In this document: piece by piece, positions 35,643-48,525 of the stretch
How the letters are laid out: each line of letters opens with the position of its first letter
Position numbering within the stretch: position 1 is the stretch's first letter
Assembly (NCBI GenBank): GCA_032358165.1
Contig: JAALGY010000011.1
Location: 558,001-622,000 of the forward strand
Length of the DNA: 64,000 nt
Direction of reading: 5' to 3'
Source of the DNA: Diplosphaera chodatii
Taxonomy: Eukaryota > Chlorophyta > Trebouxiophyceae > Prasiolales > Stichococcaceae
Made by a program: the position numbers and the translations under genes
The notes under the pieces: model-generated
What the model was told of the DNA's origin: nothing
Seen by the model: only the letters and a program-made list of their open reading frames with translations
The model's database searches: none

Positions 35643-38387
35643 ATGGCGCATTCATGCCATACAGACACAGCGACTACTGGTAGGACTGTTGCAACAAGAC
35701 GGTCTGCCGGCGTCCAGCAGCTGGGCGACGACCTGCTGGGCCGCATACTGCTGCTGATCCCGCAGGGGCAACGGTGACACTACTGCATGCTCCTGCCTCA
35801 CATACAGCCTTCGTTTGCTTGCTTGCATGCCCGACCAGTCAGTGCAGCACATCAGTTTCCAGCCTGCACATCAATCGCATTCTCAGGATCATGGTGCCTC
35901 CCGCGCACATACAGGCTCAGGGCGGCGGAGGTGTGCAAGGCATGGGACCAGCTGCTGCGGCGCCCCGACATGTGGACCACTGTGGAGTTCCCGCGTGTGC
36001 GGCTGTCCCACCCTGCGCTGTGGATGGGCGACGAGACCACTGTTGGTCTGGACGCCCTGCACTGGTTGACACGCAGCCGCGCCACACGCACCCTGCATAT
36101 CGAGGTCGTCACTGTGCGCGTCATGAGCACTACATACATTGTTTGACTGCTCATTGCGTCTTTTGAACATGCAGTGAGCAATTGGCTGAAGACGACAGCA
36201 TGGGCTTGTCAACCACTCTATCTTTGGCACGCACGACCACAACCTTTCGTATGTGGTTGCAGGGGATGCGCCAAGACGACGACTCGGAACGACTGATGAT
36301 TGATGGCAAGTTTCAGACGCTGCTGCTGGCCTTTGCGGCAGCACCTGATCTAATGGAGCTGCACGTGCAGCTACCTGACCACTTGGCAATTGCCTGCAGC
36401 AGCCTGGTAAGTGTAGACACAGTTGCACCGGGTAGTCTTCACATCCATGAAGCTCAAACGCTAGCTTCTTAGCACTGATGATGCCGTCACAGCTCCAAGG
36501 CGGCTCAGATCCCTGAGTTGTGGGCTGCTGCAGGCTCATGTGAAGCTACTGCGCGGGCTCACGAAGCTGCACGTTCACGGTGTGAGCCCAGCGCTAGCAG
36601 TTGACGACCTCAACAGCCTATTCTCGGCGCTCCCAGCCCTGCAGGTGCTGCAGCCGTCCTGTAGAACCCTGAGCTGTCTGCTAGTGACAATTTGATTGTG
36701 TTCACCAACAACGAATCATCAAATCGCAACCTGCAGCTTGTGTTTTTGACCTGACGAACGTGATGTTCTGGCTCCCAGGCATGTTCGCTGGGTCTCACTG
36801 CACGGCCGCAGTATCCAAAGAAGCTCATTGGCCGCATTGGCGTCCCAACGGCACTGTACACCTGCACACAGCTGACGAGCCTGGCAGTGTACGACCTGAG
36901 TCATGATCAAAACCTCATGGATTGGGGTGAGCCTCCGTGGTTGGACCCGTGATCATGTATGTCTCTGTGCATGTGCTTTCTGCCATGCGTTCAGGCTCGC
37001 CAGCACGATGCGTCCGTGTGCCCGAGTATGTGTGTTTGTAGACGCTGTGCCGATTGCTCCTGAACCATGGGGCAGTTCTACCGTGCAGGTGGGCTGTCAG
37101 AGCACATCACAGCGCTGCAGCGGCTGTCACAGCTCCGACTGCAGAATGTGCTCACGGCGCCGCTGACACAGGCGGCCACAGCGCTGACGAAGCTGACCTC
37201 GCTGGGCCTGCGCAGCGAGGACTACAACGTGCACATGGTGGAAACCGGCCGCTCGTGGCTGCTGCCGGATGACGCAACTGCGCTGATTGGCTTGGAGCAG
37301 CTCGACATCGATGGATTCACCTGGCCGCCAGCCCTAGTGGCGCTCACAGGCACGCATGACTGATCAGGCCCCGGACGACATGTGAACTGGGCTTCTGATA
37401 TGGCCAAGGTACGACACACAGTTTCAGCATGCACTTGCAGTAACTGAACACACTGGATGGTCTATCTGTTCCAGGCGTACGCGACCTGACACTGCGAAGC
37501 ATGAGGGTTGGGCCAGCGGATCTGATAAAGCTGAGTGGCATACACCACCTTAGCAGGTGCAGTCTGCACTTCTGACAAGCCTCTGGCAGCAGCAAGCGAT
37601 GTGCACTATCGTAACAGCAGATACCTTGCAGAATTGGCTGGGCACCAGAAGCATAGACTGAGTTCTTGGGTCTGCTGCAGGCTGCGCTTGTCATACTGCG
37701 ATGGGAACTTTCAGGATGGCGACATGATGGGAGGTATGCCATGTCTGCATCTACATACCAGCATGTCTGCAAGCATCTGCGCCTCTGCCCCTGTTGCACA
37801 TTTGCCTTGCTCGAATGCCCTGCACCTGGCCATGCTGCGCAGGGTTGGACGGCTGCAATAAGTTGCGGCAGCTGCACATCACCGACTGCGGCATGGATGG
37901 TACGTTGGCACTGTCAACCTGCAGGGTTTGGCGCCAGGTGACGGAGCTGCGGGTGCAGCAGATGGTGATCACAACGCCCATCTTTGCATTCGTGGCCGAC
38001 TCCATGCCTGAGCTCGTCATCCTGGACCTCAGCTTCAGTAAATGGTGGTGGGTGTCTGCTATGTGTCTCTTTGTGGGATTGATTGTCGCTTGCTGCACAC
38101 CAGACGGCAGTGACAACTGGCAACCCTTGTCTGTCCAATGGAGATTTGCTCATGAGGAGCTATTGATGTACAGACTGCAACATGTTTGTGTTGTCTCCAC
38201 TAGCAGGGACAAGCCCAGCAAGATCATTGGATCCTTGCAGCGCTGCGTCAGCCTGAAATACGTGTGGTATGAGCCATCCGACGATGATGACCTGAACCGT
38301 GACACAGCGGATGAGCTGATGGAGGTGCAGTGGGCTGTCCCGCACATACGGTGGCACCTGAGGGGGGCGCCCCCACGACAGCTTTGA
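35643..38387 (+). CDS. F-box/LRR protein, copy E, with shifted C-terminus
   Basis: Predicted 500 residues from ten exons in phase: 35643-35773, 35915-36104, 36263-36406, 36534-36644, 36779-36926, 37089-37349, 37475-37556, 37681-37733, 37843-38044, 38207-38387. F-box: LGDDLLGRILLLIPQG and LRAAEVCKAWDQLLRRPDMW. LRR-like units include LAFAAAPDLMELHVQL, LLRGLTKLHVHG, LTSLAVYDLS, LSQLRLQNVL, LTSLGLRSEDY, LEQLDIDG, LTELRVQQM and LVILDLSFS. The intron after exon 6 needs a GC donor (ACAG then GCACGC). The intron at 38045-38206 is stop-free and 54 codons long, so its retention would be silent for frame. An extra C in the run at 38370-38374 gives a stop at 38385; without it the frame would continue 19 codons to a TGA at 38443-38445. 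Confidence 0.8.
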
Positions 38388-38974
38388 CGAGACTAGGAAG
38401 TACTGCTCCCGGGACCACTTTGGCGATACCATCGCCGCCTGGTGATCGCCCTCTAGAGGTTGAGGCGCTCGATTATTGCCAAGACCGAGGAGCATTCTCT
38501 AGGCTTGCCAATCGCTCACTTGAGCCGGTTTACTTTCCTAGTTTGCATGTATGTCACCTAGGCAGGCTTTCTGCTGTCGGCATGCATGGGCAGCGCACGT
38601 CTCTAGGCATGTTTCCGGTGCCAGACTAAGTCGGTCATCTGGTGCACCACCCCTTTGCAGGTTGTCAGCAGGCGATGATGCTTGGCGGTGCAGCAAAACT
38701 GTAGTGATGGTAGTAAATATGCCATGGCGCCATTACACTTTCTATCTACCAGGTGTATGCGTACATGACCAGCGTGCTCCACTTGTTGTTTCTCGCCATA
38801 CCGCCAGTACTTGGACGGCCGCCTGCCACAGCATGCACCTACTGCTATGTGATCCATATGCACACTGAAACTCAGCTGGGTGTGTCCACTATCAACGTCC
38901 ACATGCAACACGTGTGCAGCTCATCTGCACAGTCTTGGGATGCTATCTGCAGCGCCGTATGATCACTACTTTGT
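38388..38974. other. Tail-to-tail junction of the F-box and U-box arrays
   Basis: 587 bp between convergent stop codons. It should hold the 3' UTRs of both genes. A TGTAA for the minus-strand gene lies at 38733-38737. Confidence 0.5.
38733..38737 (-). terminator. Candidate TGTAA poly(A) signal of U-box gene U1
   Basis: TGTAA on the minus strand, about 240 nt after the U1 stop codon. Confidence 0.4.
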
Positions 38975-41900
38975 CTACTTTAGAGTTCGTCGCCGCTGCA
39001 GCATCGCCTCAATGGTGTTGCGCAGCGCATGATTTGTGATCAGCTCACGGTGAGCAAGGAGCTGGCTGGTCATTGGCGAGATTGCTCCATTGGCGTCAAG
39101 CCAGGCTGTGATGGCGGCACGGCTGTATGTGTGGCCATCGCTGCACATCACTGGGTCCTCCATGACCACCTGCATACAGAAAGCACGGCGTAGGCTTTTG
39201 CGATGCTGCAGATAGAATAGCAGCCAGCTTTTCCGCGGTCAAGATGTGAAGTTCTTCAGGCTATCCCACTTTTGACAGTGGACACAGCATCCAGTCGTCC
39301 ACCGGCTGCTGGCCAGCAGCTGCAGCTGTGGCGCTGCTCTCCGCCTCGGCAGCAGGCACACCAAGGCTCAGCTGCTGCATGTCTGCCGTTGCGTCACTGC
39401 GCTTCAGCTCGATTGCGCGGGATCGACTGTCAGTCTGCAGATGAGGAGGCTGCTTGTTCCTGTCTACCGCTGAAGCTGCAGGCGGCGCCGCTTTCACTGC
39501 AGCGCCTCTCGACAGCTTCCCTGCTGCCTTCTTCTTTGCGCGCTTGGACGTCGCCCTGCCAGCTTTGCTGCGATTTTCCTCCTCCTCCTGCATACGTGCA
39601 TGTGCTACTGTGTCACCCACCCCACAGCAGCAGGTGGCACTACTATCCATGCGCAGGCATCAAGAGGACGGGATAGCGCACCGCGATTGTTTGAACCAGG
39701 CAGCATACGCACCAGTAGCATTTGCATGGCGAAGTCTGCATCTGCCTGCGTCCGCTGCGGCGCAGGTGCAGCGCCCTCGGCACTGCCAGCCATGCCCGCC
39801 TGCTGCCCACCCTGCAGCGCCTGCTCCACCTGCTGCAGGGCCTTCCCGCCCAGCATGCGTGCCCGTGCTGGCTGCCCTTGCAGCGCCTGCTCCACCATTG
39901 TCCACACTAAACAAAATGGTTACTCCAGTCAGCATCGCAACCGAGCCGAAAGGCAATGCTAGCAACTCACCCGCCGTACGTTCGCCGCCACCTTTTGCCA
40001 TGCTGACCGGCCAACTTCGCTGATGCCCAGGCATTGCTGTTGGGCAGCGACGCTGCCTGCCACCAGCTGCGCAAGCGCTTTGCAGGCTACCTGGTGCACA
40101 TGCATGGAGACCCGTCCCGACCTGTTTCATTTCATAGCCCAAAGGAGATGCGGTGTTAGTCAACGCCGTGGGTTTAAATTGTGAAGCAGAGATGGGTACA
40201 CCTCAGCAGACATGGTGGCTGTTATTCTGCACCACGATAATCAAATACTACTGTCAGTTTCGTGCACCTGCAATGCCGTTAGATGGCCCACTTTCTGGAC
40301 GATCCAGTTCATCAAGTTGGCATCCGCCATCTCATGGATCTGCCGCATCAAGCGAGCCGGAGTGGACTGCTGGACCAGCATGCTGCGAGCGGCTGCGCCG
40401 CTGCTTGCCAGCTCGAGTGTCAAGGCTAGCGCCTGCAAACATCAACAGGAACCAGCTGCTGCCTTTGATCAGGCTGTTGTGGCAGCACTGTGAGAGTATG
40501 CCAAGGAACACATCACAGCAAGATATCAGGCCAGCAGCCGCCTACAAACTGCGGTACGACCCTGTAGTCTTTGCGCGTGCGGGTGATGTGTAAAGTGATG
40601 TGGGACAGGCTGCACCTGGTACCGGGCATCCTGGCGTCCTTGCACCCCCCGCACAGCGGGCGTCACCCGGCCCAGGGCCTCCTGGAGCCGTGAGCCCATG
40701 TGCACTGTCTGGCACAGCAAGCATGAAGCCTCGCATTCGGCCGCCTCCAGCCGCAGGTATGGTGTGCCAGTCACCTTGCAGCTGAGCTGCAGCAGCGCCA
40801 CTGGCGGCGGCGGCCGCCGCCGGCTTGATGACTCCGCCACCGCCATTGCTTTGGCCTTGAGAAAGGCGGACTTGGGACGTTGTCATGTGTTAAGTGCACT
40901 GAGTCGTGGTACAGCAGTCTTGTGTGCACACATAAGCATATGGGTACGAACATCATATGTGCAGCCACCTGCACAGCAGCTGGCTAGCACATGTGGAGCC
41001 GGAGTGAACTGCAAATGCTCAGATATATCTCACCGTGGCCATGCCCATCGCCCACAGGGCGCCTACAACTGCTCGGAGGGGCTCCATGACAGAGTCGATT
41101 GCCGAAGACTTGCCGTGAGCCCGTTCCAGGGCGTAGGTCACATGCTCCTCAGCAGCAGCAGTCATGTAGCTGTGCAACGCCTCGGCCACTGAGACCATGG
41201 CTGGCTGCTCAAGCGTAGCTGCAGCGTTCGCACCCTCTGCCGCTGCCTGCAGCGCAGCCGCCAGCATGCCAGCCAGCTTTGTGGCAGCTTCGAACAGCTG
41301 TGACGAGGAGTGTGGGGAGATCATAGCACCCGGCGGCTTCATCAGCCACGGCAGCCCCGCATGCAGCCCAGCTGCAAGAGCTGCTTGCCAACGTGCCGCA
41401 TCGCTGGGTGCAAAATCCCAAGCCAGCTTCTCGGCAAAGCGCGAGAGCATCAAGCTCACTTCGGGACTGCGTCTGTCATGACCTGCAACATCAGCTAGAC
41501 ACTTCTGAGATGCTTAGACGGAGTGATGACGATGTAGTTCCATACCGTCCTCACCTGCTGAAGCCCTGCGATGCCTGCATGAAGGAGCTTCCAGGTGACA
41601 AGACACTGCACTGCCCACCTGCTCATTAGGTTGGGGGCATGGGTCCGGCAGCTTGTGCTCGAACATGGCATCACAGACGCAAAGATGCAAGGCGTGCAGG
41701 CTTTCCTCCGGCGCAGACTCGAAAACATCATGGATCAACAGGACCTGCAGACAGTGCAGCAGTCGGCTGAGCTGCATGCTCCAACATGCCTAAGCCAAAG
41801 TTTCTGTGTGACTGTAGCATGCCAGTTTGGGAAGCAGTCACCAGAGCAGGTGTGAGCTCACCGCAGTCAGTGAGGCCCAGTCTGCATTTGGGGGCGCGCC

Positions 41901-43268
41901 ATATCGTGCGAGGTGAGTGACAAGGGTGGCCACTGCTCTCAACACAACCGTCAAAACACTGGGGTCCAGCGGCTGCACCTGCACTATGCAGCGTACCCCT
42001 CATGTGCAGTCTGCAACATCAGTAGAGTATTAGCATAGGTTCACCATCATTGACCCAGCACAGCCCAGAAATCCGTCGCACCATATGGAGAGCGCACAGG
42101 GTCATCAAGGCGGTGACCATCGCAATGTATGCCTGTGTCTTGTCACTGCGCTCATACGCCAACTCGTCGGGCACGGCGTCTGGTGCTGCTTGCGGTGTGT
42201 TGACCACGCTGTGGCAATGCTCCACGATGGTCACCAGCCATCCGGCACTGCCAGCTGGCAAGCTGGCTCTCCTAGTGATTACGTCGTGCGTCGCAAGGTC
42301 GGCTGACGTTTGCAAGGTCGCAAGGTGCTGTGCTGGCGGCCACTGCTGCTTCACACCATCCGCCACAATCCTGACATGCACAACAGCAAAGCCGGCCCGT
42401 CACAACATCACAATTGTTTCTCCTCCTGCTGGCTGATGACACATGTCACTTGTGCAGTGTGCAGTGTATGCATGGCACTTGAGTGGCCGGTGCACCATCT
42501 GCACCCTGAGGCATGCACTCACTCGAGGCAGTGCCCTGCAGCACCACTCAGGTGGCATAGGGCCCGGACACGCGGGTTGTCAGCGGGTGGCGCATCGGGC
42601 CGGTCCTCGGCCACCCACAACATTGACACCACCAGGCTGAAGACTGCGCAGGGCTGCGCTGCGTGCAGGTCGTGCAGGGGGCCGGGCCGCCGCAGCAGGC
42701 CCCCAAGCTGAGCAGTGTGTGTGGACAGGTACTCCAGCACTGCCTCATCGGCATCGTCCCCCTCCCAGTCGAGCTGAAGTGCACGCAACAGCAAAATCGC
42801 TGTTGTTGCCTGATGACAGTTGCACACCCTCCAGCACATGCAGACCTCTCACTCAGGGGGGAACAGGCTGGCAGGCAATGCAAGGGGTGGTGCGCCGACC
42901 TGGCCAATGCGGACGATGGCAGCCAGCGCAGCTACCGCCAACTGTGGGTGATCTACGGCAATGGCCAGCAGGCAGGCCGTCTTTTCCTCGACTGGTGCCT
43001 CTGACATAACCCTGCATCTGTGCAGCAGATTGTGTAGAGTCCGCTGCCATGTGCAATGTTGCATCGGTGGGTATGTGCGACACAGTTTGTGTGCAAGGGT
43101 TGCAGTGTGTCATGCTGCATCTGCTGCCACGGGGGCCTGCTCGTGCCTGCCTCCGTCGAACAGACCAAATGTGACGTCGGGCTGGGTCTCTGGAGGGCAT
43201 CGAGCGGCCAGCTGTTGTTGCACCACCTCAAATACATCTGGCCCAGCCATATGTCCATCAAACGCCAT
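38975..43268 (-). CDS. U-box E3 ubiquitin ligase U1, with possible exon 7 frame problem
   Basis: Thirteen exons, 5' to 3': 43268-43147, 43011-42900, 42773-42523, 42370-42082, 41978-41862, 41744-41619, 41482-41034, 40855-40616, 40432-40292, 40090-39971, 39889-39713, 39587-39270, 39169-38975. It starts at MAFDGHMAGPDVFEVVQQQ. The long helical N-terminal part (HEAT/ARM-like text, tentative) is followed by a Lys-rich stretch (RATSKRAKKKAAGK). The U-box at the C-terminus runs DWMLCPLSK, VVMEDPVMCSDGHTYSRAAI, TAWLDANG, ...NHALRNTIEAML. U-boxes bind an E2 and give ligase activity. The intron after exon 1 needs a GC donor. Exon 7 is 449 nt, two more than a whole number of codons, and reads into a TGA at 41456-41458. 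A donor 7 nt further into the exon 6 intron would rescue the frame (RSPEVSLMLSRFAEKLAWDF). Confidence 0.72.
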
Positions 43269-44266
43269 CGTGCCTGCCTGCAATGCACCTGCAGCATTGT
43301 AGCATGCACATCCTCGCACCCAGAGGTGGTTGAAGCCCTTGGCCTGCATGTGCAGGCCCTCACACCGTGCAGGTGCGTGTGCGTCATCACATGGGCACTC
43401 AGGCGGCACGAACATCTGCATCATGCGCAGGTTCTGCTCCACTTACGTACGTACCTCTTTGATTCTGGATCAAACCAGGGAAGCAGTACGTAGCAGCTGT
43501 TCACTTGGGTGCCTCAGGCGTCCATTACAAGCGAGTCCTTTGCAACCCGGCGTGTTGAGAAGCGTCACGGCAACTCTCACGCAGCAGGAGCAGCGCAGCA
43601 GCAACTTCATGACATGCGATGCCTCAATACGTTGAGTTGACAACGTCATCACGGAGCCATTCGTGCCTTTGGCGTAATGACGGGAGTGCAAAGTTGACCA
43701 GCATTTACCTGAGGGTGGAGGTCGTGCAGCTGCACATGGCAGGATCTCACACGCACGCATGCTGGAGACGGCGAACAACAAAGCTAGCACTTCGACGGCC
43801 ATCAGATCTGCTCAGCATCTGCCGCTTTATTTACGAGCCTTTCTATATATGCGTGCATGCTGTCTGGGAGCACTTCTTGCCATGCATAACTCCGCTGGAT
43901 TTTAAGGATGCGGTCCATAGAAAACACACGGTGAGTGTGCCCTCATCAGCAATGGCACGACTCCCTACAATCACGCAGTGGTCACCAGCTGTATGTGCTG
44001 TGAATCAAATGTGCATGCGGATCCAGGCAATAATAATGCCGGTTACGCAGAGCGAGATGTTCGAACGAGAGCAAGCCCGTATCCCCAGCTGGCAGTGGAC
44101 AATAATATGGGGTTGCGGGCAGCAGCACAGCAATGGCAAGATGCATCTCATCGTTCGGGCTAAACAGAAGGGTGTTAAAACAGTATACGCAGCTAACATT
44201 CGCAAGCATGTCCCCGTCAAGCTCATCTCGCAGTCGATTCCTAGGTTCTAGGGCCCTTCGAAGATG
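43269..44266. other. Intergenic between U1 and U2
   Basis: 998 bp. A 210-codon plus-strand ORF (43619-44251) has no recognisable domain and lies where the U1 promoter and U2 3' UTR should be, so I do not call it. Confidence 0.5.
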
Positions 44267-47200
44267 TCAGCTGCCTTGCTGCAGCTTTGCCTGAATGATG
44301 TTGCGCAGCATGTGGTTTGGAATGAGCTCACGGGACGCAAGCGGCTGGCTGGTCACTGGCGACACTGCACCCCTGGCGTCCAGCCATGCCGTGATAGCGG
44401 CACGGTTGTATGTCGAGCCATCGCTGCATACTACCGGGTCATTCATGACGACCTGCATATACCAAGCATGTGACGGTATTCTGCACTGGCTGATGCGTGC
44501 AGCCTGTCAGCTAGTCAGCAGCCTGTCCGTCATCGTGAGTGAGAGAATGACCTGACCCACCTCTGACAACGGGCACATCATCCAGCCGTCTGCTGACTGC
44601 TGGCCAGCAGGTGCAGTTGTGGCGCTGCTTGCTGCCACGGTGGCGGGCGCATCAAGTCGCAGCTGCTGCATGTCTGCTGTCCGACTGCTGATGGGGTCAA
44701 TGACAGGTTCAGTGCCAGTACGCTGCGTAGGCAGCTTCTTGTAGACACCTGTTGCTGTTGCAGCAGCGGGTGATGCTGCCGTGGCGGCTGCTAATGCTGC
44801 GCCTGCCGCCTGCTTTGCTGCCGCCTTCTTCTTGGCTCGCTTCTGCGCTGCCTTGCTGGGCTGGCCGTTGGGCCCACTTTCCTCCTCCTACCATGATGAG
44901 AAATGCTACTGGGAACATCTGACTCAACTGGCTCAACTGGCTCTTTGATGACTGGCCTCAGCAGATGCCAACATGCGCGGGCATGGGCTGACTTGCAGAC
45001 CCTAACGACACCCTACCGTTTCAAAACGGCAGCAGGACGAAGCTCATGGGCATTGCGCAGGCCTTGAGTGGGTTCCCGAGGCAGACTCACCAAAAGGCTT
45101 TGCATGGCGAGGTCTGCATCTGCCTGCGACCGTGGCAACATGAGCGCAGCCCCCTTGGCACCGCGAGCCGTGTTCGCCTGCTGCCCACCCTGCAGCGCCT
45201 GCTCCACCAGCTGCAGGGCCTGCTCACCTTGCGAGCGCACCCGCGCTGGCTGCCTTCGCAGCTCCTGCTCAACCAGTGTGCAGCGTTTGTGCTTTCCCTT
45301 ACTTGCTACGATGCAGTTGAAGGGTGTTGCTTCTAGGGCATCCTGACATGACACCAACAGCCCACCTTCCGCACAGCTGCTGCAACCTCTGGCCACGCTG
45401 GCCCCTCACGCGTGCTCAGGCCCATACACTGCTGTTTGGCGGCGGCACTGCCTGCCACCATCTGCGCTATCGCATTGCACAGTGCCTGCGGGGCAGCAAA
45501 GTAGGTCCCCATGTCGGCATGCTACCATGTCATGTGGCGCAGTTGGTGGGATGCCAGCTCTAGCGCGTGCGGTGGTGTTTGCGTGCACTGAAAAACACAT
45601 GGCGCCAACGCGCCTGCAACACCGACATGCTATGCTGCCACCATGTAGCCCACCTGTAGTCGTGGCAGCCTGTTGGCATTCAAGGCGATGCGGTTGGGCA
45701 CACCCACATTTGCCATACTGTGTACCAGCTCCATCAGGCAAGGCGCTGCAAATTGCGTGTCCAGTGTGCTGCGGGCAGCTGCGCCGCTGCTTTGCAGCTC
45801 GAGTATCAGATCCGTGAACTGCATGCAACGTGCAAGCAAACAGCCACCGGTACTGCGGATTGTCTCAACGGGGGCTACCAGGGTGTGCAATGTGGACAAT
45901 GTACCGTAACAGAGCTTTCAGAAGCCTGCCGCCGTTCTGTTGACATGCACGCTTGATTTGCACCTGAAGCACGGCACGATGGCGCCCTTGCCCCTTTGGC
46001 ACCGTCGTGCCCTGCAGCGCTGCAGCCTCACACTCTGCGAAACCCAGCCTGTCCCATGATGTGGGTGCTGCACAGCAGGCAACCCATAGAAGGTCCTCTG
46101 ACGGCGGCGGCCCCCCCGCTGCCTCCGCTGCCGCCGTAGCCTTGGCCTAGACACCAATATACGTCATTGGTACTGGGTACCTGCACTCAGTTGTAGAGGG
46201 CCGAGCCATGGGTGGCACGTGTATGGCATGCGAGGCAACCTGTCCATTGCACTGTGTGCTGACAACATCGTTTTGCTCCAGCTTGGTTGAAGGGAGTTAC
46301 CGTAGCTTTGATCAGCGCCCCCAGGGCTCTGAAACCCACTCGAAGCGGGCCCAAGACGATCTCAGAGCCCTGGGGCTGGGCATGGGCCCGCTGGAGAGCA
46401 GCGATCACGTGCTCCTCAGGGCCGTCCATGTACTCGACCAGCGCATCGCCAAGCAAGATCACAGACCGCTCGTCAGGCGCAGCTGGCGTCTCCAAAGCTG
46501 ATGCTGCCGCCTGCAAAACGTCTGCTCCGATGCCGACCAGCCGCGTGGCAGCACTGAACAGCACAGAGGACAGCTGAGCAGCGAGCACGACACCTGGCGG
46601 CTCTTTCAGCCATGGGAGTATTGTCCGCAGCGCATTTGCGACTGCTGTCAGCCATTGTGCTCGCAGTGGCGGCGCATGCAGCATGTTGCTGTGGCTGCCG
46701 AGACTGCCAGCGCTGCAGGGCTTGCTGCCATGTCTGCCATCGGCATGGGGTGCCAGGCTGCGAGCAACCGCCTCGGCATGGACAGAGAGCAGCTCGCTGA
46801 CACTGGCGGGATCTGCCATGGCCTGCAAATATTCCCGAACATATACATCTTGCCGAAGTGTAGCTGTCAAGCTCATCAAGACACTGCAGAGCGCATGTGT
46901 CGCCAACGCCAACGGGACAGCAGCTCCCACCTCCTCAGTGGAATTTGAGCTGGGGTCTGGCAGGACATGCGTCTGCAGGGCGTCACAGGTGCGCGCCATG
47001 AAGGCGTCAACGTGCTCTTGCAATGCGTTCTGCAGAGCCTTCAGTATGGGTACCTGCAGCCATTGCATTGGCCAGCCATGTGCACTATTATGCAGCTCGA
47101 ACATGGGTGATGTAAGCATGTGTGTGGCAGTGGCAAACAGCAACCACGGCAAACAGCAGCCCACCCGATACAGCTGGGCACAGTCTGGCATTGGAAGCTT

Positions 47201-48525
47201 CCCTGTCTGCACCGCGTTGGTGAGGATGGCGCCAAGTCCCTGCAGCGTTGAAGCTGCAACCGCCGGGCCAAGTGGATGTACCTGCAGTGCATGAGACCTT
47301 CGCTCTCGGCATCCTGTAAAGCATTAGGCAGTGCATCACAAGGCAGCAGGATATCGTCAGCACCTCGTGCAGCGTGCCCAATAGCGTGCCCAGGGCTGAC
47401 AGTGACGACGCCAGCGTCTTGTATGTGAGCGCGTGAATGACACCACCATCTGACTTTGCCGCAAAGTCGAGTGCAGAATCATCCGGATCTGGCTTCTCGA
47501 CGATGCTGTGGCAGTAGTCCATTATAACGGCCAGCCGCTTGGCGCTGCCGGCCGGCAGCTTGGCAGCTTGGAAGCATGCAAGGCGGGCCGCAACACCCAA
47601 AGAGATGACTGCACATGGTTGTGGTGGATACCATCGGGGCTGCTGCAGGTCATCGGCCATGACCCTGCGGGACACCAGAGCCAAAGGCAATGACAGTCGA
47701 AGCCATCTCAGCAGACCAGGGAGCTATGAATGGGTGTAGCACGGCTCACGACAGACAGATGTCAGTGGACATGCGTGCACTCTGGGCCAACACTCACCCG
47801 AGGCAGTGCTCTGCAGCTCCACGCATCTGGCAAAACACGCGGCAGCGCTCCTCCTCAGGCAAGCTAGGCATTTCGTACGTCACCCGCAGCAGCGAGATGA
47901 CAAGGCTGACGGCTGCATTGGGCTCTGCGGCGTGTAAGTTGGTCATGAGGCCGGGTGGCTGCTGCAGCAGGGCACCAATCAGAGGAGCGAAGGCGGGCAG
48001 GCAGGCCAGCATCTCCTGATCGGCTTCATCACTCAGCCAGCTGAGCTGCAGCACACGCAACAGCATAGTGTCAGCAGCTGCAGTTTGACGACCTGCACTG
48101 CAATGACTTTGGAGGAGGTGCGATGTGAAGTACCTGTTCAACAGCTCGCCTTCAAGCCCCTGCTAGGACTGCACTGGCACACACCTTGCCAGTGCGGACG
48201 AGTGCCGCTAGTGCAGCAGCTGCCAGCTGCGGATCCCTAAGGGCGATGGTCAGCATGCCGGCTGTCTTCTCCTCACTTGACATCCCCAACGTATCCCTGC
48301 ACGCATCCGTAGTACACGGGTGTCTGCCCGCGCATCGAAGGTATGACATCTGTCATGCTGTGTCTCGCACGCTGTGTCTGGCACGAACAGTGCCAGCTCG
48401 TGCCTGCCTCCGCTGAATAAGCTGGAGACAACATCGGTCTGGCTCTCCGGAGGGCATCTAGCAGCCACTTCTCGCTGCACTAGCTCCAGAAGACCAGGCG
48501 TAGCCGTATGCCTGTCAGTCGCCAT
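44267..48525 (-). CDS. U-box E3 ubiquitin ligase U2
   Basis: Predicted 899 residues from 13 exons in phase: 48525-48404, 48296-48185, 48045-47798, 47664-47364, 47281-47165, 47053-46931, 46822-46301, 46146-45964, 45818-45654, 45485-45366, 45267-45091, 44884-44561, 44452-44267. The N-terminus MATDRHTATPGLLELVQREV is followed by AARCPPESQTDV, a block shared by U1-U4. Alpha-helical repeats follow (MLTIALRDPQLAAAALAALV; LHAPPLRAQW; ALCNAIAQMVAGS), then the Lys-rich segment SKAAQKRAKKKAAAK. The U-box reads WMMCPLSE, VVMNDPVVCSDGSTYNRAAI, ...ELIPNHMLRNIIQAKL; SE replaces the SK of the other copies at the fold entry. The exon 1 donor is GC. The introns 46823-46930 and 47054-47164 are stop-free and in frame, creating a continuous 341-codon ORF. 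Confidence 0.85.

Noticed and set aside
22456..38387. LRR receptor or NLR-type immune genes
   Set aside because: No signal peptide, membrane span or NB-ARC motif was seen; each copy starts with an F-box.
43619..44251. 210-codon plus-strand ORF between U1 and U2
   Set aside because: No recognisable motif and no paralog in the other U-gene spacers. It could still be a lineage-specific gene, but nothing supports it.
46187..47212. 341-codon ORF as an independent intronless gene
   Set aside because: It covers exons 5-7 of U2 plus two stop-free introns; paralogs show intron boundaries at the same codons.
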